This document shows, piece by piece, positions 40,686 to 49,629 of a DNA stretch of 64,000 nt. Made by a program: the position numbers and the translations under genes. The notes beneath the pieces are model-generated. The model ran no database searches and was not told where the DNA came from. It saw nothing but the letters and a program-made list of their open reading frames with translations. Positions within the stretch are counted from its first letter, which is position 1. The number at the start of each line of letters is the position of its first letter. Source of the stretch: Candidatus Aminicenantota bacterium (lineage in GTDB: Bacteria > Acidobacteriota > Aminicenantia > UBA2199); assembly GCA_016934745.1 (NCBI GenBank), contig JAFGSF010000022.1, positions 28,112 through 92,111 of the forward strand. The letters are read 5' to 3'.

Positions 40686-42160
40686 CAATATTTGAAAGTC
40701 AGATCACGCTGGATCAGCATATTCTGTTCCCTTTCCTTTTCAATCTGCACCAGGAAATTTTCGGAAACATCGCCACTGGGGTATTTCCCCGAAAAGCAGG
40801 CTTTACAGAATGCGTGGATCGACGGGTTCTGTTTCTTGACCGCCCGTTCCATGGCCAGGATGTCCAGGTAGATGACCCGGTCGGCGCCGATCTTGGCGGC
40901 GATCTCTTCCAGCGTGGAGCCGGCCGCAACGAACTCGGCCTTGGTCTGCATGTCGATTCCGTAAACGCACGGGTTGGTCAGGGGAGCCGAATATGAAGCG
41001 AAATAGACCTTTTTCGCCCCAGCCTGTCGCACCATCTGAATGATCAGGCGGGAGGTGTTGCCGCGGACGATCGAATCGTCGACCAGCAGTACATCCTTGC
41101 CCTGGAAAACATCGGCGATCGGATTGAGTTTATGACGAATCGATTTGGCACGCACATGGTCACCGGGCATAATGAAAGTCCGGCCGATATAACGGTTTTT
41201 TACCAGGCCCTCACGGTATTTCAGCTTGAGCGAGCGGGCGATTTCAATGGCTGCCGGGCGGGAGGAATCGGGAACCGGGACCACGACATCGATTTTCAGG
41301 CCGCTCGCCTTGATTTGGCGGGCCAGTTTTTTTCCCAGGTCGACCCGGGCCTGGTACACGTTGATTTTGTTGAGATAGGAATCGGGGCGGGCAAAATAAA
41401 TGTATTCAAAAATACAGGGCCTGAAAGGGGCAGCCTGCAATTTTTTTTCATGGATCGTCCGATTCTGGTCGATGTAAACGACCGACCCGGGAGGAACGTC
41501 CCGTATTTCGGAAAAGCCGAGCAAATCCAAGCTGACGCTTTCGGAAGCAAACGCAAACCCGGGAACAATCGCACGGCGATCGATGCCGAAGAGCAGCGGC
41601 CGCACGCCGAAGGGGTCGCGGAATGCGACCATGCCGCGGTTGGCGATATGCAGGATCACCGAATAGGCGCCCTTTACTTTTTTAAAGACATGGCGGACGG
41701 CGCTGAAGATGTTTTCGGGGCTGATATCCCGGACCGTTGTTTTTTCCAGAGCTTCGGCGAAAATATTCAGGATCACTTCGACGTCATTGTTGGAATTGAT
41801 TATTTTATGGGATTTGGCAAAAAGTTCCTTTTTCAGATCGAGAAAATTCATCACGTTGCCATTGTGAACGGCGGCGATACCGTAGGGGTGGTTGATCCAG
41901 AAAGGCTGGGAGTCTTCGGCCGATCCCACGCCCACGGTCGGGTAGCGGGTGTGGGCGATTCCGACGTTGCCCTTCAGGCGCTCGATGTGGCGCTCGTCAA
42001 AAATGTCGCGTACCAGGCCGTTGCCTTTTTTCAGATGGAAGTGATCGTCAAAGGTTAAAATTCCAGCGGAATCCTGTCCACGGTGCTGCAAGGTCAGCAG
42101 GCCGTTATATAGTTTGCCTATCACCGGTTCAGACGAATAGATTCCCAATACACCGCACAT
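40685..42160 (-). CDS. purF: amidophosphoribosyltransferase
   Basis: First committed step of purine synthesis: PRPP plus glutamine to phosphoribosylamine. Cysteine 2 in MCGVLGIY is the glutaminase nucleophile and no propeptide precedes it. LQHRGQDSAG and AHTRYPTVG are N-terminal motifs. VLLVDDSIVRGNTSR binds PRPP. Cysteines in LTNPCVYGIDM and FCKACFSGKYP match the [4Fe-4S]-containing class, which is usually made with a propeptide, so the combination is a small oddity. First gene of the leftward operon ending at 36070. Confidence 0.95.
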   Translation of the reverse strand: MCGVLGIYSSEPVIGKLYNGLLTLQHRGQDSAGILTFDDHFHLKKGNGLVRDIFDERHIERLKGNVGIAHTRYPTVGVGSAEDSQPFWINHPYGIAAVHNGNVMNFLDLKKELFAKSHKIINSNNDVEVILNIFAEALEKTTVRDISPENIFSAVRHVFKKVKGAYSVILHIANRGMVAFRDPFGVRPLLFGIDRRAIVPGFAFASESVSLDLLGFSEIRDVPPGSVVYIDQNRTIHEKKLQAAPFRPCIFEYIYFARPDSYLNKINVYQARVDLGKKLARQIKASGLKIDVVVPVPDSSRPAAIEIARSLKLKYREGLVKNRYIGRTFIMPGDHVRAKSIRHKLNPIADVFQGKDVLLVDDSIVRGNTSRLIIQMVRQAGAKKVYFASYSAPLTNPCVYGIDMQTKAEFVAAGSTLEEIAAKIGADRVIYLDILAMERAVKKQNPSIHAFCKACFSGKYPSGDVSENFLVQIEKEREQNMLIQRDLTFKY

Positions 42161-42170
42161 AATAATTCAA

Positions 42171-42198
42171 TTTATAGCAGAAATCGCATAAAAGTCAA
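42171..42198 (-). promoter_or_regulatory. sigma70 promoter for the purF operon
   Basis: Read leftward: TTGACT (42193-42198), 16-bp spacer, TATAAA (42171-42176), ending 11 bp before the ATG, so the leader is very short or absent. Confidence 0.6.
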
Positions 42199-42326
42199 CA
42201 GCAAAAACCGCTGCTCAAGCACATTCTAAAAGAAAAAGGCGACAAGTCTGCGTTGCACCCGCCGCACCGTTTGCTGTTTAAATAATTCAATTTTGAATAT
42301 TGACATTTATGGATATATTATGTTAA

Positions 42327-42836
42327 ATGAATTTCATGCTTGCAGAATTTGAAAAACAAAAGGAAGAAAGGGAGCTCGTTCGCCAGGAATCACGAATTAC
42401 CATGATCGTCAGCCTGTCGTTGCTGGCCTCCATCGTCATTTACGGCCTGGTCGCATTTCTGCACCGAAGCGGATATCGCTTCAGCAAAAGTGTTTTCAAT
42501 GTCTATAGTATTCTGAACATCATTGCCATCGTGCTGGTCATTGTGGTCCTGGCCGTGCGCAAAACCATTTACTTTTCACCTCGGCTCGTTAACGAAGATT
42601 CTACCCTGACCGCCCTGTTGCGACGCTGGCGGACCATCGACATCATCCTGCTGTCATTCGCGGAGTTGATCGCCTTGTTCGGCCTGGTCAGTACCTTGTT
42701 GGGCATGCCTTTCATCCGCACCTTCCATTTTTTTGTCGCCGCTTTCTTGCTGACCATGATTCTGATGCCTATACCCTGGAAAGTTAGGGATAAAATCAGG
42801 AACTTTGAAAAATATGCCGGCAAACAGATGCTCTAA
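42327..42836 (+). CDS. four-helix membrane protein of unknown function
   Basis: Charged N-terminal head (EFEKQKEERELVRQESR) and four hydrophobic segments (TMIVSLSLLASIVIYGLVAF; YSILNIIAIVLVIVVLAV; IILLSFAELIALFGLVSTLL; FHFFVAAFLLTMILM), ending in a basic tail. No recognised family or catalytic motif. ATG 42336 is an alternative start three codons later. A TTGACA at 42300-42305 lies just before it, but no good -10 goes with it. It precedes the large kinase gene by about 170 bp. Confidence 0.75.
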   Translation: MNFMLAEFEKQKEERELVRQESRITMIVSLSLLASIVIYGLVAFLHRSGYRFSKSVFNVYSILNIIAIVLVIVVLAVRKTIYFSPRLVNEDSTLTALLRRWRTIDIILLSFAELIALFGLVSTLLGMPFIRTFHFFVAAFLLTMILMPIPWKVRDKIRNFEKYAGKQML

Positions 42837-43004
42837 AAAAGAAATTGCGCCCCGCGCCGGTAGAGCGGACCGTTTCGCCGCCAGCGGGGATTGTCTCACT
42901 GGATTATGCCAACGGTTCGTCGAGACGGTTGGAATCAATCCGGGAGCAACCATGATATGCGGAAGATGGCTGCTGACACTCGTACTTGCTAACAGGAGAT
43001 GCAC

Positions 43005-46000
43005 ATGACCAAGAACATTTTACTGGTGGAATACGATGAATCAACCATTAATTTCATCAAAGATATTCTGCCACCGCCGATGTTCGAGGTGACCGTGGCC
43101 AATGACGGCGAAACCGCCAAGCGCAAGCTGGCCGGTAAAAATTTTGACCTGATGATTACCGCTGCCATGCTGCCGCGCTTTCACGGCTTCAATCTCGCTT
43201 TGGCCGTCGCCCAGGAAAATCCACAGATCAGAATTATCATTATCAGTGCCATATACAAGGGTTTTTATTACAAGCATCAGGCTACTTCCCAGTACCGGGC
43301 CGACGATTTTTTTGAAAAACCTTTGGAAAAAGAGAGTTTCAAAAACCGGGTGCTGGAGTTGCTCAACATTTCCGCAACCGATTTGAGTTCCACCGCCAAT
43401 GCCACGACCACGCAGGTCCCCATGTTTGATACAGCTAAAATCGCTGCGGTCGGCAATTTGGCTGATGAAAACAAGCAACTGAGTGCCGATGATATTTTCG
43501 GGGACCTGATAAAAAATATTGACAAAGTGCCCCATTTCAAGATAGATCTGAACGCGGAACAAGCCGCCAAGAAAACCGGGCCCGGCAAAGAAGCGCCCCG
43601 GCCGCCGGCTCCCTCCCAGTCCATACCGTTCAGCAAAGGACCCGAGATCATCCACCAGAAGGATATGCCGGATCCCGGTAAAATAATTATTCCAACCACT
43701 CCCGGCGAGACGCGCCCCGCCCCGGAGGCCAGGAAAACGGCTGCTAGCAGCCAGAGCATCAATGACAACCTGGACAGCCTGCGTCAAACCGTTAAAAAGC
43801 AATCTCCGGAAAAAGAGATGCGCAAGATCGAGGATGATATCGCCCGTCGTTTCGAAGACACCCTTTCCGGTCTTGGGCTGGGGCTGCAATCGCCGCGGAC
43901 TGCGCCCAAAGCAGCCGCCCCCATGGAGGCCAAGCCTGCCGCCAAGCCGGTCGAAATACCCGCAGCGCCGGCTCCGGAAAAGATCAGCATCAAGGAAGCA
44001 ATGGAAACTGCCAAAGACGAGATCATCGAATTGGGTGAGGATTCGCTCCAGAAAAGCGAACCAAACAAGCCGGAAAAAAAAATTACGCTGCCGGATAATC
44101 CCAACGAATTGGGCGACTATGTTCTGCTTGGCTTGATCGCCCGCGGCGGCATGGCTGAAATTTACAAGGCCAAGCGCAAGGGCGTCAAGGGCTTTGAAAA
44201 AATCATCGCCATTAAAAAAATTCTCTCCGGTTACGGCGAAGATGACAAATATATCGAAATGCTGGTCGATGAGGCAAAAATAGCGGCTGAACTTTCCCAC
44301 CCCAACATCATCCAGATTTATGACCTGGGGCGCAAGGACAACTACTATTTTATCGCCATGGAGTATGTGCTCGGAAAAGACCTGCGCGAAATCCAGGGCC
44401 GTTTGCGCGAAAAGGATCAATGGTTCCCGGAAGAGATTTCACTGTTTTTAACCATTAAAATTCTGGAAGCATTGAATTATGCCCATAAAGCCAAGGACAG
44501 CCATGGCCATGCCCTGGAAATTGTCCACCGCGACGTCTCACCGCCCAATATCCTCATCTCCTATACCGGCGACGTAAAATTGACCGATTTCGGCATTTCC
44601 AAAGCATCGATCAAGATTCACCACACGATCTCCGGGGCATTGAAGGGAAAGCTGCTATACATGTCGCCGGAGCAAGCGCGGGGTGAAGGCACGATCGATT
44701 GCCGATCGGACCTGTACTCGGTCGGAGTGGTCCTTTTCGAATTATTGACCAGAAAGAAGCTTTTTCTGGACACGTCGGAAATGGGCGTCCTTAAAAAAGT
44801 TCAGAACGGCGAAATACTCAATCCAAGCGAAATCAACCCCGACATCGATCCGGCCCTGGAAAAGATCATCCTCAAGTCCCTGAACAAAACCTGCGATAAA
44901 AGATACCAAAGCGCCGCGGCCATGATCGCCGACCTGGAAATGTTCATGGTCAAAAAATACAACTACCTGCCGGGCCCCGTGCAGCTCAGTCATTTTATTT
45001 ACCACCTTTTTGAAAAGGAAATCGTTCGCGACGGCATCAAGGTTGATTTGAAGCCACTGCCGGAAAAACCGCTGCTGCGTGAAATTTCAAAAACACAGCC
45101 CGAACCGCCCAAGCCGATCCCCGCGCCCGAAATCAAAACACCGGAACCGCCGGCGGTTGTTGAAAAAGCCGTCCCGGCACCGGCCGCTGCCGACAAGCAC
45201 GATGAAATCGTGCATATCGATTTTGACGAAGATAAAATCGCTCCCATCAAGCAGAAAACTGCCGCCCAGCCCCGGGAAACAAAAAAAGCCGCTTCCATCT
45301 TCAATGAAATAAGCGAAGAAAAGAGAAAAACGCCGTTCTGGCCATTCGCCCTGGTCATCATCATCATGGCTGCCGCCGCGCTGTCATATTTCCTGGTCCT
45401 GAAAAAACCGGCGCCGAGCGAGCCTGCGGCCGCTGCCGCGCCCGTGCTTGAAGAACAAGCGGCCGTTCAACCCCCGGTCGCTCAGGAACAACCTTCGGTC
45501 GTGGACCTGCAGGCTCAGGCAGCTGAAAATTTGAAGCGGGAAGAAGAATTAAAAAAGCAACTGCAGGCTGCCGCAGCCGCCGAGGCCGAGCAGAAGAAAA
45601 AACTACAGGACGAAAAACGTGCCAGACAGATTGAAAACGAACGTTTGAGAAAAGAGGCGGCCGAGCGCGAGCGTCTGAAACAGGAGGAGCTCGATCGCCA
45701 ACAGAGGGAAGAAGCGCAAAGAAAACAAGCCGAGTTGGACCGTCGGGCCAAAGAAGCGCTGGAATTGAAGAAAGCCGAAGAGTTAAAAGAACTCGAGCGC
45801 AAGCGTGTCAAGGAAGGCGACATTATCCCGCTGTCCGATGTCGACAGGGAGCCTCAGGTCGTTTCCAAACCCGACCCACTCATTGCCGCCAGCATGCGCA
45901 GCAGCTTATCGGCCACGCAATCCGTGTTGTTCAATATTCTGGTCAATCAGAACGGTGATGTGGAGATCGCGCGCATGCTGCAAAAAACCAACAACAGCCA

Positions 46001-46112
46001 GTTGAACAATATTCTAATGGCAACCATAAAAACATGGAAATACACGCCGGCCCTCAAGAACGGCGTCCGGGTCAAAGTGTGGAAAACCGTTCCACTTATA
46101 ATAAAAAAATAA
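43005..46112 (+). CDS. pseudo-receiver + Ser/Thr kinase + TM + coiled coil + TonB C-terminal fusion
   Basis: ATG 43005 has AGGAG 7 bp upstream. Residues 1-125 fold like a response-regulator receiver (NILLVEYDESTINFI, IIIISAIYKG, FFEKPLEKESF), but the phosphoacceptor position is A53 in DLMITAAMLP. A proline-rich linker follows to about 365. The kinase (about 369-640) has GGMAEIYKAK, IAIKK, VHRDVSPPNIL, LTDFGIS and YMSPEQARGE. A membrane helix lies at about 776-802, then an alanine/lysine/glutamate coiled coil at about 840-938. Residues 958-1031 resemble a TonB C-terminal domain (VNQNGDVEIARMLQKTN, IKTWKYTPALKNGVRVKVWKTVPLII). It could link cytoplasmic phosphorylation to outer-membrane receptors. 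Confidence 0.9.
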   Translation: MTKNILLVEYDESTINFIKDILPPPMFEVTVANDGETAKRKLAGKNFDLMITAAMLPRFHGFNLALAVAQENPQIRIIIISAIYKGFYYKHQATSQYRADDFFEKPLEKESFKNRVLELLNISATDLSSTANATTTQVPMFDTAKIAAVGNLADENKQLSADDIFGDLIKNIDKVPHFKIDLNAEQAAKKTGPGKEAPRPPAPSQSIPFSKGPEIIHQKDMPDPGKIIIPTTPGETRPAPEARKTAASSQSINDNLDSLRQTVKKQSPEKEMRKIEDDIARRFEDTLSGLGLGLQSPRTAPKAAAPMEAKPAAKPVEIPAAPAPEKISIKEAMETAKDEIIELGEDSLQKSEPNKPEKKITLPDNPNELGDYVLLGLIARGGMAEIYKAKRKGVKGFEKIIAIKKILSGYGEDDKYIEMLVDEAKIAAELSHPNIIQIYDLGRKDNYYFIAMEYVLGKDLREIQGRLREKDQWFPEEISLFLTIKILEALNYAHKAKDSHGHALEIVHRDVSPPNILISYTGDVKLTDFGISKASIKIHHTISGALKGKLLYMSPEQARGEGTIDCRSDLYSVGVVLFELLTRKKLFLDTSEMGVLKKVQNGEILNPSEINPDIDPALEKIILKSLNKTCDKRYQSAAAMIADLEMFMVKKYNYLPGPVQLSHFIYHLFEKEIVRDGIKVDLKPLPEKPLLREISKTQPEPPKPIPAPEIKTPEPPAVVEKAVPAPAAADKHDEIVHIDFDEDKIAPIKQKTAAQPRETKKAASIFNEISEEKRKTPFWPFALVIIIMAAAALSYFLVLKKPAPSEPAAAAAPVLEEQAAVQPPVAQEQPSVVDLQAQAAENLKREEELKKQLQAAAAAEAEQKKKLQDEKRARQIENERLRKEAAERERLKQEELDRQQREEAQRKQAELDRRAKEALELKKAEELKELERKRVKEGDIIPLSDVDREPQVVSKPDPLIAASMRSSLSATQSVLFNILVNQNGDVEIARMLQKTNNSQLNNILMATIKTWKYTPALKNGVRVKVWKTVPLIIKK

Positions 46113-46123
46113 CGAGGAGAATC

Positions 46124-46366
46124 ATGAAAAAACTTAAAGTTGAAGCCGAGGCCTTTTATGAATCCACCATGCGGGAAGCCAAGAAACAGATTGAGATAAT
46201 CGATGCCAAGATCGAAGAAGAATTGGCCCGCGTGAAAGACGTGATCAGCCAGTTGCAGGAACAGAAAAAAGCCACCCGGTTGATCTATGACGGCGCCTGC
46301 TCCATCCTGAGCGTCAAAAACGACTTTGAAGAAGGCGAAAATATTCCTCCCCAGAACCAGAATTAA
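46124..46366 (+). CDS. small coiled-coil protein
   Basis: Eighty residues, almost all heptad-like helix (AEAFYESTMREAKKQIEIIDAKIEEELARVKDVISQL). No signal or membrane helix. A GAGGAG site precedes the ATG at 46124, and it lies 11 bp after the kinase-TonB gene, so it is probably co-expressed with it. No family recognised; it might be a partner or substrate of the kinase. Confidence 0.75.
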   Translation: MKKLKVEAEAFYESTMREAKKQIEIIDAKIEEELARVKDVISQLQEQKKATRLIYDGACSILSVKNDFEEGENIPPQNQN

Positions 46367-46388
46367 ACTGTTTTTTTAATGCGGCTCC

Positions 46389-47696
46389 ATGCAGTATGCT
46401 GCGGTAGCAGGATATTTAGGAAAACTCCAAGGTGAAAATTCCAAGTTATCTCTGGACAACATCGCGTTAATCATCGCCCATTTGCCTTTTCCCGTCGGTA
46501 CGGTTAAATATGTCCAGGTCGCCGGCACCAATGGCAAAGGTTCGACTTCCCATTTCATTGCCGCCATTTTGCGCAGCGCCGGCAGGAAGGTCGGTCTTTT
46601 TACCTCGCCCCATTTGCAGGATGTGCGTGAAAGGATTCGCTTCAATGGTCGGCTGATTTCCCAGCGCGATTTCGCCGCCGTCATCACAGCCGTCGACGAT
46701 ATCGGACGTGATCTGCTGCAGCGCCGCGTCATCGAGAATCAACCTACATTTTTCGAAACCATTTTTTTGGCCGCCTTGATGCATTTCAACAAAAAACGGG
46801 CCGATTGCGCTGTGCTGGAAGTCGGGCTGGGGGGCCGCCTGGACGCCACCAGCACCGTAATTCCAGAAGTTGCGGTGATTACCAATATTGCCATGGATCA
46901 CAGCCATATCCTGGGTAAAACCCTCTCTGCCATCGCCCGGGAAAAAGCAGGCGTTTGCCGGAAGCAGGTGCCGCTGGTCAGCGGCTGCCCGCCCTCATCA
47001 GCGGCCGGGCGCGTGATCACTCGAGCCGCACGTGACCATAAGGCACCCTTGTACGAAGTTTTCAGGGGCAGACAACCGCTGCGGGTCGAAAGAACAGCGC
47101 GCGGCTATCGCTGCCGCTATCACAGCGGTGTCCGCCGGTATGATTTTCATATTTGCCTGGCCGGCCGGCACCAGGCCGTCAATGCCGCCGTGGCCGTCAA
47201 AACCATGGAAGTGCTGAAGGGCTTGGGCTGGCAAATAGGCGAGTCGGCCCTGCGCCGCGGCCTGAGCAACATGTTTATCCCCGGCCGCCTCGAGCGCCTG
47301 TCCAACCGACCGCCCATTATTCTGGATGGCGGCCACAACCCGGACGGCATCCGCGTCCTGGTCGATTACATGTGCGAGGAAAACATCAGCGCCTGTACCC
47401 TGATCTTCGGTGTTTTGGCTGACAAGCACTATCGGGCCATGGCCAGGCAGCTGGCGCCCATGGCTGCAAATGTCATCCTGACGGCTCCGCGAAGTTTGCG
47501 GGCATTGCCTCCCGAGAAACTGCAGCCTTTTTTCAAGGAGGCGAATTGCCGGATTGAATTTGATTTTCACCGGGCCCTGGCCATTGCAAAAAAATTAAAA
47601 AGAATTATAATTATATGCGGTTCTCTGTATCTGGCCGGCGAGATGAGAACCATTATATGCGGAGGGAAAAAGTATGGACGCCAAAAAGTTAAGTGA
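46389..47696 (+). CDS. folC: folylpolyglutamate synthase/dihydrofolate synthase
   Basis: Mur-ligase-fold enzyme adding glutamate to folates. The P-loop lies in VQVAGTNGKGSTSHF. TSPHLQDVRERIRFNG and LEVGLGGRLDATSTVIPEVAVITNIAMDHSHILG are signatures that bind ATP, Mg2+ and folate; DGGHNPDGIR holds the C-terminal domain motif. The length of 435 residues is normal. ATG 46389 is 22 bp past the coiled-coil gene stop. Its 3' end overlaps the next gene by 23 bp. Confidence 0.94.
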   Translation: MQYAAVAGYLGKLQGENSKLSLDNIALIIAHLPFPVGTVKYVQVAGTNGKGSTSHFIAAILRSAGRKVGLFTSPHLQDVRERIRFNGRLISQRDFAAVITAVDDIGRDLLQRRVIENQPTFFETIFLAALMHFNKKRADCAVLEVGLGGRLDATSTVIPEVAVITNIAMDHSHILGKTLSAIAREKAGVCRKQVPLVSGCPPSSAAGRVITRAARDHKAPLYEVFRGRQPLRVERTARGYRCRYHSGVRRYDFHICLAGRHQAVNAAVAVKTMEVLKGLGWQIGESALRRGLSNMFIPGRLERLSNRPPIILDGGHNPDGIRVLVDYMCEENISACTLIFGVLADKHYRAMARQLAPMAANVILTAPRSLRALPPEKLQPFFKEANCRIEFDFHRALAIAKKLKRIIIICGSLYLAGEMRTIICGGKKYGRQKVK

Positions 47697-48411
47697 GATT
47701 GAAGATATTTACCAGGATCTGAAAGCCAAATTCGATGCCGGTAAAATAACCGGCGATGCCATGAAGTCCGAACTGAAAAAACTAATGATTCGTGACGAGG
47801 AAAATCGTTTCTGGACGATCGGCAATAAAACCGGCGGTTGGTATGTATACGACGGCAGCAGCTGGAAGGCAGGCAACCCCTATAGTGACCAGGAATCCAC
47901 GTCCGCGCCCGCAGCGGAGCCCGTTATACTGCAAAACCAGCAGCAAGCGACTCCAGACCGGGATGAAGATACCGCAGGCGAGTCGGAAGCCCAGGTTTAT
48001 TGCAAATTCTGCCAGTCGCGCCTCGAAAAACATGACGTCTACTGCAACTTCTGCGGCGGCCAGCAGAAGGGAGCCAGCAAGCCCTCACTGCGGAAAATCC
48101 CCGAAGGACAGCTGCTGGTCAAGGCGGTGACCATTCCGTCGCTGATCTTTTTTTGCGGCGGCTTTGGCCTGATCGCTGGGGTAATTCTCGGCGCCACCTT
48201 CGGGATTATAAAAATTTTCGGCGATTTGATATTTCAGTTCCCGTTGATGCTGCAGGAAATGCAGGGCAAGATCCAGGGCGGATTGTTTTTCGGTGCTTTG
48301 GGAGGTATTTCCGGCTTCCTGGCTTTTGCCGTACTGGCGGTCGTGTGGGGTCTGCTCTTCAACCTGATCGCTTACGTCTTTGGCGGCCTGCGTTTCAAGA
48401 TCAAGTCCTGA
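47674..48411 (+). CDS. zinc-ribbon membrane protein
   Basis: The N-terminal helical region (ADIYQDLKAKFDAGKITGDAMKSELKKLMIRDEENRFWTIG-type sequence) contains GGWYVYDGSSW, followed by a CKFCQSRLEKHDVYCNFCGG zinc ribbon with two CxxC pairs. Two membrane segments follow (LIFFCGGFGLIAGVILGATFGI and LGGISGFLAFAVLAVVWGLLFNLIAY). Proteins with this order occur widely but lack a known role. The start overlaps the end of folC by 23 bp. Confidence 0.8.
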   Translation: MDAKKLSEIEDIYQDLKAKFDAGKITGDAMKSELKKLMIRDEENRFWTIGNKTGGWYVYDGSSWKAGNPYSDQESTSAPAAEPVILQNQQQATPDRDEDTAGESEAQVYCKFCQSRLEKHDVYCNFCGGQQKGASKPSLRKIPEGQLLVKAVTIPSLIFFCGGFGLIAGVILGATFGIIKIFGDLIFQFPLMLQEMQGKIQGGLFFGALGGISGFLAFAVLAVVWGLLFNLIAYVFGGLRFKIKS

Positions 48412-48465
48412 ACGTCATGATTCCTGCCCGGAATAAAGCGCCGATTGTTTTCTCCTTATTTCAAA

Positions 48466-48573
48466 ATGGAAATCCTGCGTGAAATAGTTTTTTACAAGCT
48501 TTTTGCGGCCTTGTTCATCGACTTGCTTCTGCTTCTGCCGATTTTTTTGTTTGCCAATAAAAAAAACAAATAA
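48466..48573 (+). CDS. possible 35-residue membrane peptide
   Basis: ATG 48466 starts MEILREIVFYKLFAALFIDL, running into a leucine-rich helix and a basic end NKKNK. The topology is plausible for a small membrane protein, but there is no ribosome binding site and no family, so it may be chance. Confidence 0.3.
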   Translation: MEILREIVFYKLFAALFIDLLLLLPIFLFANKKNK

Positions 48574-48717
48574 CAATTTCGACCCATCAACATTAGTCGT
48601 GATGGCCAATTTGCTGGCAACAATGGGGCATGTTCGCCATAGTTGTAAAAAAAATACCCACATCGAGACAATGCTCGGAGATAGTCTATGAACTTGGAAT
48701 GTTTACACAAGGCTGTA

Positions 48718-48746
48718 TTGACCACTTTGCCTTTCTTTTGTATTTT
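48718..48746 (+). promoter_or_regulatory. sigma70 promoter of the minor pilin operon
   Basis: TTGACC (48718-48723), 17-bp spacer, TATTTT (48741-48746). The ATG of the first pilin is 43 bp downstream, with GGAG before it. Confidence 0.6.
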
Positions 48747-48788
48747 GGCACTAAAAATGCTTTAAAATATGCAGGAGTATATAAAGTC

Positions 48789-49259
48789 ATGCTTAAAGAG
48801 AAGAATGGTTTTTCACTAATTGAATTGCTCCTGGTATTGGTTTTGATCGGGATTTTTGTTGGTATGACGGTCAATTTCTCCTACCGAAACAAGGATCGCT
48901 GGGCGTTACGTGATACGGCCCGGGAGATTACCTCCGTCTACTACCAGGCCAAGCAACGTGCGGCCCGCGAAAATGCATCGGTACGCATCGATGTAACGGC
49001 AGATCACTATGCGTATTATTGGGACAAAGCCGGTACCTGGGAAGCCTTACGAAACGAACCGCTGCCCAAAAATATCACTGCCAGCTCAACGGCCAATTTC
49101 CTGATCAATCCCAGTGGATTCATCCTCGATCCCGCCACCCTCAAAATCGCTGGTTCACAAACAATCACCCTGCAGGCTCCACGCGGCGCTGATTTTGATA
49201 CCATGACCATAACCATTTATCCTTATGGAGGTTTACGTGTCGAAAAAGTTTTTAAATGA
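48789..49259 (+). CDS. minor pilin, GspH/FimT type
   Basis: Type IV pilus or type II secretion minor pseudopilin of 156 residues. The prepilin signal is MLKEKNG with cleavage before F8, followed by the helix FSLIELLLVLVLIGIFVGMTVNF with glutamate at +5. GspH/FimT features follow (LRDTAREITSVYYQAKQRAARENASVRIDV), and the protein ends in strands like DTMTITIYPYGGLRVEKVF. The first gene of a five-gene operon with its own promoter. It likely helps prime pilus assembly. Confidence 0.88.
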   Translation: MLKEKNGFSLIELLLVLVLIGIFVGMTVNFSYRNKDRWALRDTAREITSVYYQAKQRAARENASVRIDVTADHYAYYWDKAGTWEALRNEPLPKNITASSTANFLINPSGFILDPATLKIAGSQTITLQAPRGADFDTMTITIYPYGGLRVEKVFK

Positions 49260-49629
49260 CCCACGTGCCTTTTCTTTGATCGAAGTGTTGATGGCCATTT
49301 CGCTCTTCACTTTCCTGGTCGTCGGCGTACTGACCATGACCACCATGGGCATCAAGACCAACTCTTACGCCCAGCACCATACCAAGGCGGTTCAGCTGGC
49401 TGAAAGCGGACTTGAGCTTTTGCGCCGTGTCGATTACGCCACGCAGCTGGCTGCTTTTGACGGCGTGGTCAATGATTACGGCACCATTCCCCAATACCTT
49501 GAGTACCGGCGCTCGTTTCAGGTGACCTATGCTGCCGATATCAGCGTTCTGCAGGTGACGGTGACCTGGCGCACCCAGAGAACCGTTTCTTTTCCCATCG
49601 TATTGACCACGCAGAGGGCGGCACTATGA
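49237..49629 (+). CDS. pilV: minor pilin, PilV type
   Basis: GTG 49237 has GGAGG 6 bp upstream; the ATG at 49225 does not. The prepilin motif is DPRAFSLIEVLMAISLFTFLVVGVL, where alanine replaces the usual glycine before the cleavage site. Alanine is tolerated by PilD-type peptidases in some pilins. The mature part (AVQLAESGLELLRRV, then YLEYRRSFQVTY) is the usual PilV/GspI order. Its start overlaps the end of the first pilin gene. Confidence 0.82.
   Translation: MSKKFLNDPRAFSLIEVLMAISLFTFLVVGVLTMTTMGIKTNSYAQHHTKAVQLAESGLELLRRVDYATQLAAFDGVVNDYGTIPQYLEYRRSFQVTYAADISVLQVTVTWRTQRTVSFPIVLTTQRAAL

Larger units (their letters stand above)
48412..48788. other. spacer before the pilin operon
   Basis: 377 bp containing a possible 35-codon membrane peptide (48466-48573) and the pilin promoter (48718-48746). 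Nothing else is recognised. Confidence 0.6.

Noticed and set aside
40685..42160. purF as a probable pseudogene because no propeptide is present
   Set aside because: All catalytic motifs are intact and Cys2 can be exposed by methionine removal.
42300..42336. Leaderless transcript for the four-helix membrane protein
   Set aside because: TTGACA is good but the best -10 is at the wrong distance.
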